The translations under genes were made by a program, and so were the position numbers. A DNA stretch of 64,000 bases, taken from assembly GCF_016862375.1 (NCBI RefSeq), contig NZ_BOMV01000082.1, positions 1 through 64,000 on the forward strand, read 5' to 3'. This DNA comes from Paractinoplanes rishiriensis. Its GTDB lineage: Bacteria; Actinomycetota; Actinomycetes; Mycobacteriales; Micromonosporaceae. Shown piece by piece: positions 50,973 to 59,623 of the stretch. The notes beneath the pieces are model-generated. The model did not search any database, was not told the origin of the DNA, and saw only the letters and a list, made by a program, of their open reading frames with translations. Position 1 is the first letter of the stretch. Each line of letters begins with the position of its first letter.

Positions 50973-50989
50973 CCGGGTACGTGATCACC

Positions 50990-51196
50990 ATGACCGATGA
51001 CCGGATCGAGCAGCGCGCCGCTGACCTGCTGCCCGAGGAGCGTGCGGCCGGTGGCAGCGCCGACCCGCACGCGCAGGCCGAGGCCATCCTGGCCGAGTCG
51101 GACCAGCGCGAGGACGACCCCGGCGCTGCGCCCGACTCGTTCCTGGAACGGCGCACCTCGGACCAGACCGTCACGCCGGGCGAAACCACCCGGTAG
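50990..51196 (+). CDS. Small acidic conserved hypothetical protein
   Basis: A protein of 68 residues rich in Glu, Asp and Ala (TDDRIEQRAADLLPEERAAGG, split here; then HAQAEAILAESDQREDD). Similar short proteins are frequent in actinomycetes; function unknown. ATG at 50990 was chosen; a GTG 9 bases upstream is possible. Confidence 0.7.
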   Translation: MTDDRIEQRAADLLPEERAAGGSADPHAQAEAILAESDQREDDPGAAPDSFLERRTSDQTVTPGETTR

Positions 51197-51235
51197 AGGC
51201 ATCAAACTTCCGTGTCGGTCAATGGTCATGGCAGG

Positions 51236-52006
51236 ATGCCCCGCGTGCCTGCCCCGAACAGCCGGGTTTCGACCCATCGCCGTGGGCCTCGCCTGCTCTC
51301 GTTACGCCCGCGCCGCCGGGCCGCCGAGCCGGTCGGCCCGCACGCCGTCGAGCTGGCCGGGCTGCTGCACGAGTTGTCGGTGCGGCTGCTCGGCGCCGAC
51401 GACTCCGCGGCCGCGGTGGACCGGCTGGCCGGCTTCGTGGCCGAGTCGGTGCGAGGTGCGGTCCGCTGCTCGGTCGCGCTGATCGGCGAGGGCGGCCCGC
51501 TCACCCGCGCCGGTCACGGCCCGGCGGGAGAGAGCTGCGACGAGGTCCAGTACGCGACCGGCACCGGCCCCGCGCTCGAGGCGGCCCGCACGCGCGCACT
51601 GGTGATCGTGCCGGACCTGGCCGCCGACCCGCGCTGGCCGGCGCTGGCCGACCCGGCCCGTGCCGACGGGGTGCGCGCGGTGGTGGCCATCCCGCTGGAC
51701 GTGCCGCGGGCCGAGGTGGGCGCGGTGAGCCTCTATCTCGAGCGCGCCGGCGAGCCCGGCCCCGATCTGCTGCTGACCGCGATGGCGCTGGTCAACCAGT
51801 CCGAGGTGCTGCTGGGCGAACTGCGCCGCCGCGAGACGCAGAGCGTGGACGCCACCGTCGACCGCGCGGTCGGCGTGATCATCGCCCAGCGCGGCTGCGG
51901 GGTCCGCGAGGCCTACGACGTCCTCGGCGAGACCGCCCAGCGCCTCGGCCTGGATCGCCGCGCGGTCGCCGACCGCCTCATCACTGTGGCCGCCCGCAAC
52001 GCCTGA
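51236..52006 (+). CDS. GAF and ANTAR domain protein (probable RNA-binding antiterminator)
   Basis: A protein of 256 residues. A basic N-terminal tail (about 1-40), a GAF-like sensory domain (about 45-190: LAGLLHELSVRLLG, VRCSVALIGEGG, VRAVVAIPLDV, AEVGAVSLYLE) and a C-terminal ANTAR domain (TVDRAVGVIIAQRGCGVREAYDVL, LDRRAVADRLI). ANTAR proteins bind paired hairpins to prevent termination. Starts at 51212, 51236 and 51245 are all possible; none has a strong ribosome-binding site. Confidence 0.87.
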   Translation: MPRVPAPNSRVSTHRRGPRLLSLRPRRRAAEPVGPHAVELAGLLHELSVRLLGADDSAAAVDRLAGFVAESVRGAVRCSVALIGEGGPLTRAGHGPAGESCDEVQYATGTGPALEAARTRALVIVPDLAADPRWPALADPARADGVRAVVAIPLDVPRAEVGAVSLYLERAGEPGPDLLLTAMALVNQSEVLLGELRRRETQSVDATVDRAVGVIIAQRGCGVREAYDVLGETAQRLGLDRRAVADRLITVAARNA

Positions 52007-52090
52007 TCAGACCTCCCCGCCGGATATTTCGGGTATGTCCGGCATGGGCGAGCGGCGGGCGCTGGGGCCGGTGGCCTGGGTGCTGAGGGC

Positions 52091-52402
52091 TTAGCTGGTG
52101 GGCTTTTCGGCGTGCTGGATCACCTCGAACTCGAGCAGGGAGGCGCCGCTGGCTACCGGGCGGCTGCGTTCGCCGGCGTGGGCGGCGCGGCCGCTGCCGG
52201 TGGACCACGCCTGGAACGCCTCCTCGGACTCCCAGCGGGTGTAGACGAAGTAGCGGGTTTCGCCGGCCACCGGGCGCAGCAGCTCGAAGGCCAGGAAGCC
52301 GGGCGCGTTCTCGACGGCGCCCTGCCGGGCGGCGAAGCGCTTCTCGAGTTCGGGGCCGGCGCCCTCGGGTACGTCAATTGCGTTGATCTTCACGACTGCC
52401 AT
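52091..52402 (-). CDS. Antibiotic biosynthesis monooxygenase (ABM) domain protein
   Basis: A protein of 103 residues, one ABM domain (NAIDVPEGAGPELEKRFAARQGAVENAPGFLAFELLRPV, split here; YFVYTRWESEEAFQAWSTG). Such proteins act as quinol monooxygenases or haem-degrading enzymes. It starts 11 bases after the DHA2 efflux gene and completes a marR-efflux-ABM operon, which suggests a response to a redox-active or aromatic compound. Confidence 0.87.
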   Translation of the reverse strand: MAVVKINAIDVPEGAGPELEKRFAARQGAVENAPGFLAFELLRPVAGETRYFVYTRWESEEAFQAWSTGSGRAAHAGERSRPVASGASLLEFEVIQHAEKPTS

Positions 52403-52412
52403 GACGGCAACG

Positions 52413-54125
52413 CTACTTCTTGCCGTCCTTGCCGGCCGGTACCGGCTCCTCGTCGAGCGGGCCGGCGCCCACCTCGCCGGGGACGCCGTTGCTGTGCTCG
52501 GCGGCCAGCAGGTCGGCCTCGCGCTGCTGCTGGGCCGAGCGCTCGGCCAGCGGGATCTCGGGCAGGAAGAAGACCACCACGAGGCCGACCAGCATGATCG
52601 CGAGGGCGATCAGGAAGACCACGGTGATGCCGTCCGCGAAGCCGACCTTGAACGGGTGGGCCAGCACGTCGGTGAGGCGGTTGATCCAGGAGGTGTCGCT
52701 CAGGTCGCCGCCGCCGCTGGTGGCCTGCTGGAGCATCTGGGCCTGGTCGGGGTGGGCCTGGATGGCCGACTGGAACTCCGGGGTGGCCGAGGCGGTGCTG
52801 AACGCGTCCCGGATCTTGCCGGGCAGCACGTTGAACAGCACCGACAGGAACACGGCGGTGCCGAGCGTACCGCCCATGGAGCGGAAGAAAGTCGCCGAGC
52901 TGGTGGCCACCCCGATCTCTCGCGGTGACACCGCGTTCTGCACCGCGGTGATCATCGGCTGCATGTTGCTGCCCAGGCCGAGGCCCATCACCACCATGAT
53001 CAGCATGGTCTTCCAGAGCGGGGTGTCGGCGCCGATCAGCGCGAACAGGCCGAGCGCGAGCACCATCAGGGTGCTGCCCACGATCGGGAAGATGCGGTAG
53101 CGGCCGGTACGGGCGATCAGCTGGCCGGAGACGATCGAGCCGGCCATGATGCCGACCACGAACGGGATCATCTGGAGGCCCGCCATGGTGGCCGAGGAGC
53201 CCTTGACGATCTGCAGGTAGAGCGGGACGGTCATCAGCCCGCCGAACATCGCCATGCCGAGGATCGAGCTGGAGACGGCGCCGACCGCGACCGTGCGGTT
53301 GCCGAACAGCCGCAGCGGCAGCAGTGCCTCCTCCTTGTACGCCCGCTCGGCCAGCACGAACCCGATCAGGCCGACCACGCCGATGACGTAGCAGAGGATC
53401 GACCGGCCGGAGCCCCAGCCCCAGTCGCGGCCCTGCTCGGCGACGGTCAGCAGCGGCACCAGGCCGACGATCAGGGTGATCGCGCCGGGCCAGTCTATGC
53501 GGTGGTTGACCCGGTGGTGCGGCAGGTGCAGCACCTTGGCCACGACCGCCATGGCCGCGATGCCGATCGGCACGTTCAGGTAGAAGACCCAGCGCCAGCC
53601 GTCCACCCACAGGATCTTGTCGGCGCCGGCGAAGAAGCCGCCGAGGATCGGGCCGAGGACGCTCGCGGTGCCGAAGACGGCCAGGAAGAAGCCCTGATAG
53701 CGGGCCCGCTGCCGGGGCGGCACGATGTCGCCGATGATGGCCAGCGCGAGCGACATCAGGCCGCCGGCGCCGATGCCCTGGATGGCCCGGTACGCGGCCA
53801 GCTCGTACATGTTCTGGGAGAGGCCGCACAGCATCGAGCCGACGATGAAGATGCCGATCGCGAACAGGAAGAACGGCCGCCGCCCGTAGATGTCGGAGAG
53901 CTTGCCGTAGAGCGGCGTGGAGATCGTCGACGTGATCAGGAACGCCGTGGTGGCCCAGGCCTGCAGGTCGAACCCGTGCAGGTCGTCGGCGATCGTCCGG
54001 GTCGCGGTGGCCATGATGGTCTGGTCGAGCGCGGCCAGGAACATGCCCATCATCAGGCCGCCGAGGACCGTGAGGATCTGCCGGTGGGTGAAGTCCGCGG
54101 ACGGCGTCTTTGCGGTGGTGCTCAC
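52413..54125 (-). CDS. DHA2-family (14-TM) MFS drug efflux transporter
   Basis: A protein of 570 residues with 14 membrane helices. ALDQTIMATATRTIADDLHG and GKLSDIYGRRPFFL (motif A) are typical of EmrB/QacA-type proton-driven pumps. The region between helices 13 and 14 is an extracytoplasmic loop rich in Asp and Gln. GTG at 54125 overlaps the marR stop codon by 3 bases. It likely exports drugs or metabolites under MarR control. Confidence 0.93.
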   Translation of the reverse strand: MSTTAKTPSADFTHRQILTVLGGLMMGMFLAALDQTIMATATRTIADDLHGFDLQAWATTAFLITSTISTPLYGKLSDIYGRRPFFLFAIGIFIVGSMLCGLSQNMYELAAYRAIQGIGAGGLMSLALAIIGDIVPPRQRARYQGFFLAVFGTASVLGPILGGFFAGADKILWVDGWRWVFYLNVPIGIAAMAVVAKVLHLPHHRVNHRIDWPGAITLIVGLVPLLTVAEQGRDWGWGSGRSILCYVIGVVGLIGFVLAERAYKEEALLPLRLFGNRTVAVGAVSSSILGMAMFGGLMTVPLYLQIVKGSSATMAGLQMIPFVVGIMAGSIVSGQLIARTGRYRIFPIVGSTLMVLALGLFALIGADTPLWKTMLIMVVMGLGLGSNMQPMITAVQNAVSPREIGVATSSATFFRSMGGTLGTAVFLSVLFNVLPGKIRDAFSTASATPEFQSAIQAHPDQAQMLQQATSGGGDLSDTSWINRLTDVLAHPFKVGFADGITVVFLIALAIMLVGLVVVFFLPEIPLAERSAQQQREADLLAAEHSNGVPGEVGAGPLDEEPVPAGKDGKK

Positions 54126-54604
54126 GCGTTCTCCCGAGGTGTCGCGGCGACCGGGGCACGCAGGCGCGTCTCGACCGCATTGTTGAAATCGGCGAAGAGG
54201 CCGACGAAGGCGTCGACCCGATCGGCCGGCCAGTCGCTCAGCACGTCGGCCAGCAGCGCCTCGCGGGCGTCGTGCAGCCGCGCGCAGGCGGCCAGCCCGG
54301 CCTCGGTGACGGCGAGGCGGGAGGCGCGCCCGTCCTCCGGGTCGGCCTCGCGGCGGGCCAGGCCGGCCTTGACCAGCTGGGCGGCCTGCCGGCTGACCGT
54401 GGACGGGTCGGCCTGCTTGATCTCGGCCAGGTCGGTCACTCGCATCGGTCCGTGGAACCGCAGCGGGAACAGCAGCATCAACGCGGAGAACTCCGCACCC
54501 AGATCTCCGGCATGCACACTGAGCATGCCCTTGGCGCGCGCGCCGAGCCGGACGAACCGCATAAGTTCCTCGGCCAGGCGGGCCGATCCGCTCTGCTGCT
54601 GCAC
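54122..54604 (-). CDS. MarR-family repressor of the efflux operon
   Basis: A protein of 160 residues with the MarR winged helix (MRVTDLAEIKQADPSTVSRQAAQLVKAGLARREADPEDGRASRLAVT, split here). First gene of marR-DHA2-ABM. GTG at 54604 follows GGGAGCAGG. A palindromic element 38 bases upstream is a candidate autoregulatory site. Confidence 0.9.
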   Translation of the reverse strand: MQQQSGSARLAEELMRFVRLGARAKGMLSVHAGDLGAEFSALMLLFPLRFHGPMRVTDLAEIKQADPSTVSRQAAQLVKAGLARREADPEDGRASRLAVTEAGLAACARLHDAREALLADVLSDWPADRVDAFVGLFADFNNAVETRLRAPVAATPRENA

Positions 54605-54641
54605 GTGCCTGCTCCCGGCGTCGCTGGTTAGATGCGTGTAG

Positions 54642-54659
54642 CGTACAAGTATTTGCACG
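54642..54659. promoter_or_regulatory. Candidate MarR operator upstream of the efflux operon
   Basis: CGTACAA-N4-TTGCACG has 7-base arms matching at six of seven positions and lies 38 bases before the GTG of marR in an AT-rich promoter region. MarR sites typically have this size. Confidence 0.5.
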
Positions 54660-54686
54660 ATGAAAATAACCCACCCCGGGTGACGC

Positions 54687-55283
54687 TCACCGCATCCGCC
54701 AGACGCCGGTGACCAGCGTCTCGGTCTCCTCCAGTGCGGCGGGCACGGGCACGGCGTATTCCGCCACGCGGTCGAAGAGCCGGTCCGGGAAATACCCCCG
54801 GCCGGGGTCGCCAACCAGCACCTCGGCGGAATTCCGGCGATACCGGCGGAGGATTTCCGACATCCGCGGCGCGACCGTGGGGCTGTAGAAGACGTCGCCG
54901 GCCAGGACCAGGTCGGGGGCGTCCGGCTCGCCGCCGAGCGTGACCCGGTTGGCCGCCGCGTTACGGTGCGCCGCCGCGACCGCGGCCGGATCGATGTCGG
55001 TGACGCCCACCTCGGCGGCGCCGGCCCGGCACGCGGCGATCGCCGCCACGCCCGAGCCGGTGGCGAGATCGAGCACCCGGCGGCCGGCCACCGTCCGCGG
55101 ATGGTCTAGCAGGTAACGGGCCAGGGCCTGACCGCCGGCCCAGGCGAAGGCCCAGAACGGGGGTGGCTCGTCGCTGCGGAACTCGCCGCCGCTCAGTTCG
55201 AACAGGCCGACCGGCCCGTCGACCAGGTGGAGCGAGATCTCCGGGGCCAGCGGCACCGGCAGCAGCGCGGTCGGGAACGGCAC
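54687..55283 (-). CDS. Class I SAM-dependent methyltransferase (PrmA/ETFB-methyltransferase-like)
   Basis: A protein of 198 residues. DLATGSGVAAIAACRAGA is the SAM motif I, VTDIDPAAVAAAHRNAAAN motif II-like, and DLVLAGDVFYS motif IV. FWAFAWAGGQALARYLLDHP matches PrmA and ETFB lysine methyltransferase-like proteins. Substrate unknown. It is the last gene upstream of the marR promoter, on the same strand. Confidence 0.87.
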   Translation of the reverse strand: MPFPTALLPVPLAPEISLHLVDGPVGLFELSGGEFRSDEPPPFWAFAWAGGQALARYLLDHPRTVAGRRVLDLATGSGVAAIAACRAGAAEVGVTDIDPAAVAAAHRNAAANRVTLGGEPDAPDLVLAGDVFYSPTVAPRMSEILRRYRRNSAEVLVGDPGRGYFPDRLFDRVAEYAVPVPAALEETETLVTGVWRMR

Positions 55284-55308
55284 CCGGCGATTATGCCGAC
55301 CGGCCGGG

Positions 55309-55797
55309 TCAGGCCACCGGCACCGAGCCGGGCCGGGCCATCGCGAGCTTCGCCCGGTATTCGTTGCGGGCCTCGGCCGCCCAGGGTGCGTCCTCGTCCT
55401 CGAGCAGCGGGCGGGCGGCCAGGAACGCGGCCGCGGTCAGCGGCTTGCGGGCCCGCTCGGCCGGACGGCCGGCAGCCAGGTTGATCAATTCGTCGAAGCG
55501 GGCCACGTCGACCCGGACCCGATCCGGATCGAGTCGCAGACGGCCACGCTGCGTGACGATCACGGACTGTCCCGGCTGCACGTCGGGCTCGAGGTGCTTG
55601 CGCAGGATGCCGAGGTCGTCCTCCAGCTTTTTGCGGCCGGTGCCGAGGACGTCCGCCAGCTCCGAGATGGACGCCTCGCCGCGCAATGCAAGCAATGCCA
55701 GGAGGTGCCGGGGCCGGACGCCACCGAAGTCGCCACGGGACAGGCGAACGCCCCGGGTACGAACCTCGATGCGACCGAAGAGCTGGATGTCGAACAT
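55309..55797 (-). CDS. Mini SARP-like winged-helix protein (no BTAD)
   Basis: A protein of 162 residues. It begins FDIQLFGRIEVRTRGVRL and continues LRPRHLLALLALRGEASISELADVLG, RKKLEDDLGILRKHLEP and QSVIVTQRGRLRLDPDRVRVD, the layout of a SARP/OmpR-type winged helix, but the BTAD is shortened to a helical tail. It could be a DNA-binding-only regulator. Divergent from an atypical response regulator 219 bases away. Start ATG at 55797. Confidence 0.75.
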   Translation of the reverse strand: MFDIQLFGRIEVRTRGVRLSRGDFGGVRPRHLLALLALRGEASISELADVLGTGRKKLEDDLGILRKHLEPDVQPGQSVIVTQRGRLRLDPDRVRVDVARFDELINLAAGRPAERARKPLTAAAFLAARPLLEDEDAPWAAEARNEYRAKLAMARPGSVPVA

Positions 55798-56016
55798 GAA
55801 TGTGAATGCTGCGGATGAGAGAGTAGAGCGGCAAGCCCCAAAGCGAGGGGTCGTATCAACCGAAAGACTGGTCAGAGCGGCCGCTTGGCCTCATCCTGCC
55901 ATCGGGTGTACCGGCGGATCGGAGACGGGCCGGTGCGGCGGCAGGCTGTTGGTAGGGCAAAGATGAGTGCTGGTACTCCTTAGACTTCCCGAGTCCGATC
56001 AGTTGAAAGGTGGCGC

Positions 56017-56673
56017 ATGAACAGCGGCGAAGCGATCAGCGTCCTCGTCGTCGACGGCCACCAGACGTTCGCCGAGCTGCTCGGACACGCCCTGGCAGGC
56101 CAGCCCGACCTGGAATATGTGGGTCACGCCCGCACCGGTGCCGAGGCCCTCCAGCTGGCCGCGCAGCTCGAGCCCAACGTGATCCTTCTCGATCCCGATC
56201 TGTCCGATGCGGACGGAATTGCAATAGCTGAGCTGATCCGGGTACGGCAGCCGGACACGCGTGTGGTGATCCTCACGGCCTCCGACGAGTCGGCTCTCGT
56301 GGGCCGCGCCACGGCGGCCGGCGCGGCGGGCTTCCTGTCCAAGAACGGGGCGCTCGGCGACGTGCTGAACGCGTTGCGTACCGCGCACGGCGGCGGCATG
56401 ACCGTCTCGACCGACATCCTGGCCCGGCTGCTGCGCAGCACCACCCCGGTGGTCGCTCCGCGCGGTGGCGGCCTCACCGTCCGCGAGGACGAGGTGCTGC
56501 ACCTGATGGCGGCCGGTTTGGACGCCCGGGCCATCGCCCGGCGGCTCGGCATCAGCCTGCACACCTGCCGTGGCTATGTAAAAGCTGTGCTCGCCAAGCT
56601 CGGCGCGCACAGTCAGTTGGAGGCGGTCGCGATCGCCACCCGGCGGGGTCTGCTCCGGCCCGGCCGGCAATAA
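56017..56673 (+). CDS. Atypical NarL/LuxR-family response regulator
   Basis: A protein of 218 residues: receiver domain (1-125) with phosphoacceptor Asp59 in VILLDPDLSD and Lys in FLSKNG, then a LuxR-type HTH (LTVREDEVLHLMAAGLDARAIARRLGISLHTCRGYVKAVLAKLG, split here). The N-terminal acidic pair is VDGH instead of VDDH, so Mg2+ binding and phosphorylation may be altered. No histidine kinase gene is adjacent: an orphan regulator. Confidence 0.87.
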   Translation: MNSGEAISVLVVDGHQTFAELLGHALAGQPDLEYVGHARTGAEALQLAAQLEPNVILLDPDLSDADGIAIAELIRVRQPDTRVVILTASDESALVGRATAAGAAGFLSKNGALGDVLNALRTAHGGGMTVSTDILARLLRSTTPVVAPRGGGLTVREDEVLHLMAAGLDARAIARRLGISLHTCRGYVKAVLAKLGAHSQLEAVAIATRRGLLRPGRQ

Positions 56674-56771
56674 CGCTAAGTAGTTCTGCCCTGCACTCAT
56701 CCGCGAGAACTTCAAATACGTACCTGTAGCGGGGTGGCCGGGAAGCCGGCTCGCATCAGGGGAGAACTGTC

Positions 56772-58202
56772 GTGGATCCAACAGCAGCCGACGACGAGGC
56801 ATCGGACGTGGCGGTCGCCGATCAGTCGGCCGCGGACTTCCGGCGTGGTGGCCGAGAGAACGACACCCTTTACCGCCGACCGCCGGCCCACCCGCCGGCC
56901 GAGTCCACCACCGGCGGGTCCTGGTTCAGCAGCACCGCCGACGTGGCGGAGCCGCCGGACGACGACGACTACGCCCAGGCGGCCTCCGGCACCTCCGCGC
57001 GGACGTCGTTCGGCTTCAGCGAAACCCCGATCTCGCCGATCCGCTCGTCGGCCCGGGAGCCGGGTGAGACGTCGCAGGCCCGCTCCGGCCGGTCGTCGTG
57101 GGACGGCGAGTCCGGCCAGGTGTCGCAGATCGGCTCCGGCCGGTCGTCGTGGGACGGCGAGTCCGGCCAGGTGTCGCAGGCCGGCTCCGGCCGGTCGTCG
57201 TGGGACCGGGAGCCCGGCCAGACCAGCACCGAGATGCCCGCCCGGAAACGGCCGGCGCCGCCGGCCGCTCGGCAGGCCGCCCCCAGCGCGCCGGACTGGC
57301 CGCAGCCGGCCCGGCTCGGCCCCGATCAGTCCACTCTCGACCGGGTGCCGGGTGAGGGCGGGACGGGTGACTACCTTGCCTGGCCGAACGCGGACTACAA
57401 CACCGGCGAGCGCCACCAGGTGCGGCGCGAGACGCCGCAGGAGGCGCGACCACGGCAGTCCCGGGGAGTGACCATCGGCATCGCGGTGCTCAGCCTGATC
57501 GTGCTGTTCGGCGGGGCAGCGGCCGGCGTGGTCTATTACTCCAGCTCCAACAATGACGTCGGCTCGGTGCTCGAACTGGGCGCCGCCGGCACCGCCAAGC
57601 AGACCGCGACCGCGCCGCTGGACAACCGCACCACCGCCAGCTTCGAGCTGCTGGCCGGGGCGAACTCGGTGAAGCTGACGATCGGGGAACTGGGCGACGA
57701 CCTGTACCGGATCTCGACGCCCGACGACGCCGGCTTCAAGCCCAGCCCGGTGATCCGCAACGACGACGTGAAGCTCCAGGTGAGCCGGGACGGCGACGGC
57801 ACCGGCGGCGAGATCGAGGTGGTGCTGGCCGCCAAGGTGCGCTGGGCGCTGCGCTTCTCCGGGTACGCCGAAACTCAGCTGATCGACGTGAGCGGCGGCC
57901 AGGTGAGTCAGATCGAGATGGTCGCCGGGATGCGGCGCGCCGAGGTCACCCTGGCCCGGCCGACCGGCACCGTACCGCTGAAGATCAACGGGGCGGTGGA
58001 CCAGCTGGTGCTCAAATCGCCGTCGAACAGCCCGGTGCGGATCAAGGTGGGCGGCGGCGCGCAGACCGTGGTGGCCGGCAGCCGGACGATCAAGGATGTC
58101 AAGGCCGGCTCGACGCTGACCCCGAAGGGCTGGAACACCGCCAACCGGTACGACGTGACGGCGGGCGCCCGGATCACCGCGCTCACCATCGAGAGCGCCT
58201 GA
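56772..58202 (+). CDS. Membrane protein with 17-residue cytoplasmic repeats and a C-terminal extracytoplasmic domain
   Basis: A protein of 476 residues. The N-terminal half (about 1-230) is disordered, acidic and Ser-rich, containing almost three 17-residue repeats with GSGRSSWDGESGQVSQ cores. One membrane helix (about 238-258) precedes a beta-rich C-terminal domain (about 300-476) with SVKLTIGELGDDLYRI-like strands, resembling DUF4097/adhesin-like beta-helices in pattern only. GTG at 56772. Function unknown. Follows the response regulator gene by 98 bases. Confidence 0.72.
   Translation: MDPTAADDEASDVAVADQSAADFRRGGRENDTLYRRPPAHPPAESTTGGSWFSSTADVAEPPDDDDYAQAASGTSARTSFGFSETPISPIRSSAREPGETSQARSGRSSWDGESGQVSQIGSGRSSWDGESGQVSQAGSGRSSWDREPGQTSTEMPARKRPAPPAARQAAPSAPDWPQPARLGPDQSTLDRVPGEGGTGDYLAWPNADYNTGERHQVRRETPQEARPRQSRGVTIGIAVLSLIVLFGGAAAGVVYYSSSNNDVGSVLELGAAGTAKQTATAPLDNRTTASFELLAGANSVKLTIGELGDDLYRISTPDDAGFKPSPVIRNDDVKLQVSRDGDGTGGEIEVVLAAKVRWALRFSGYAETQLIDVSGGQVSQIEMVAGMRRAEVTLARPTGTVPLKINGAVDQLVLKSPSNSPVRIKVGGGAQTVVAGSRTIKDVKAGSTLTPKGWNTANRYDVTAGARITALTIESA
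57078..57224 (+). repeat. 51-bp coding tandem repeat (17 residues, about 2.9 copies)
   Basis: Copies at 57078-57128, 57129-57179 and a partial, diverged third copy at 57180-57224. Copies one and two differ by only a few bases. Confidence 0.85.
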
Positions 58203-58227
58203 GCCCCGGCGATCGAGGCTCAGGCGC
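58195..58227. terminator. Bidirectional terminator between the repeat membrane protein and serA
   Basis: GCGCCTGAGCC (58195-58205) and its perfect complement (58217-58227) with an 11-base loop; it overlaps the stop codon at 58200-58202 and ends 7 bases before the serA stop. Confidence 0.75.
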
Positions 58228-58233
58228 CGTCCG

Positions 58234-59451
58234 TCAGGACAGGACGCGCAGGCGGACCGTCTGGTCCATGGACCGCAGCTGCTCGAGCACCTCGGCGCTG
58301 AAGTCGCCGCCGATGTCGGTGATCAGGTAACCCAACTCGCCGCGGGTGCTGAGCAGCTGACCCTCCACGTTCACCCGGTGCTCGGCCAGGATGCTGTTGA
58401 CCTGAGCCAGCACTCCGGGGGTGTTGACGTGGACGTGCACGATCCGGCTCATGCCGGGCTGCTCGGGCAGCGCCACGCCGGGCAGGTTGACGCTCAGCGT
58501 GGTGTTGCCGTCCTGCACGAAATGGGCCAGCTTGTTGGCGACGAAGTCACCGATGTCGGACTGGGCCTCCTCGGTGGAGCCGCCGATGTGCGGGGTGAGG
58601 ATCACGTTCGGCAGGCCGCGCAGCTCGGAGACGAACTCGTCGCCCCGGCCCTTGGGCTCGGCCGGGAAGACGTCCACGGCGGCGCCGGCGAGGTGGCCGC
58701 TGACGAGCGCGTCGCGCAGGGCGAGGTGGTCGACGACGATGCCGCGGGAGAGGTTGAGGAACAGGCTGCCGGGGCGCATGCGTTTGAACTGCTCGGCGCC
58801 GAAGAAGCCGGCGTTGCCGGGGCGGCCGTCGACGTGCAGGGTGACGAAGTCGCTGGTCTCGAGGAGTTCTTCGAGGCTGGCGCAGCGGTGGGCGTTGCTG
58901 AGGGCGAGCTTGTCGGCGGTGTCGTAGAAGGACACGTGCATGCCCAGGTTTTCGGCGAGCACGGACAGCTGCGTGCCGATGTTGCCGTAGCCGACGATGC
59001 CCAGCCGGCGCCCGCGGATCTCGTGCGCGCCGTCCGCCGACTTGTCCCAGACGCCGTCGTGCATGAGAGCGTTCTTTTCGGTCAGGCGGCGGGTCATCGC
59101 GATGATCTCGGCGATGGCCAGCTCGACCACCGAGCGGGTGTTGGAGAACGGCGCGTTGAAGACCGCGATGCCCGAGGCGGATGCGGCGGGCAGGTCGATC
59201 TGGTCGGTGCCGATGCAGAAGGCGCCGATGGCGACGAGGCTGTCGGCCGCTTCCAGGACCCGGGCGGTGACCTTGGTCTTGGAGCGGATGCCGAGCAGGT
59301 GTACGCCGGCGATGCGCTCGATGAGCTCGGTCTCGTCGAGGGCGTTGCGCAGAGACTCGACGTGGAAGCCCTCGGCCTCGAGCCGGGTCACCGCGTCGCG
59401 GTGGATGCTCTCCAGCAGCAGAACTCGCACCTTGGCCTGGTCGATCATCAT
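58234..59451 (-). CDS. serA: D-3-phosphoglycerate dehydrogenase
   Basis: A protein of 405 residues. 2-hydroxyacid dehydrogenase core with GRRLGIVGYGNIGTQLSVLAENLG (NAD binding), LSRGIVVD, and active-site PHIGGSTEEAQ; a C-terminal ACT domain (about 330-405) as in the E. coli-type enzyme with serine feedback, lacking the extra ASB domain of mycobacterial SerA. Catalyses the first step of serine biosynthesis. ATG at 59451 or 59448. Confidence 0.94.
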   Translation of the reverse strand: MMIDQAKVRVLLLESIHRDAVTRLEAEGFHVESLRNALDETELIERIAGVHLLGIRSKTKVTARVLEAADSLVAIGAFCIGTDQIDLPAASASGIAVFNAPFSNTRSVVELAIAEIIAMTRRLTEKNALMHDGVWDKSADGAHEIRGRRLGIVGYGNIGTQLSVLAENLGMHVSFYDTADKLALSNAHRCASLEELLETSDFVTLHVDGRPGNAGFFGAEQFKRMRPGSLFLNLSRGIVVDHLALRDALVSGHLAGAAVDVFPAEPKGRGDEFVSELRGLPNVILTPHIGGSTEEAQSDIGDFVANKLAHFVQDGNTTLSVNLPGVALPEQPGMSRIVHVHVNTPGVLAQVNSILAEHRVNVEGQLLSTRGELGYLITDIGGDFSAEVLEQLRSMDQTVRLRVLS

Positions 59452-59623
59452 GTTCCGTTCCGTGTGGGGGTTTGGCGTCCGGGCCGCCACGCCGAAGCCC
59501 AGATCTCCCAGCCTAGTGCTCGGCTGGGCCGAGTCCGGCCAGGTGTGCTGGACCTCCCATCTGGTGCGATGGCCGTAACCACCGCCGTGGCGACCCGCGG
59601 GTGAATACGTTGCGCGACCGGCG

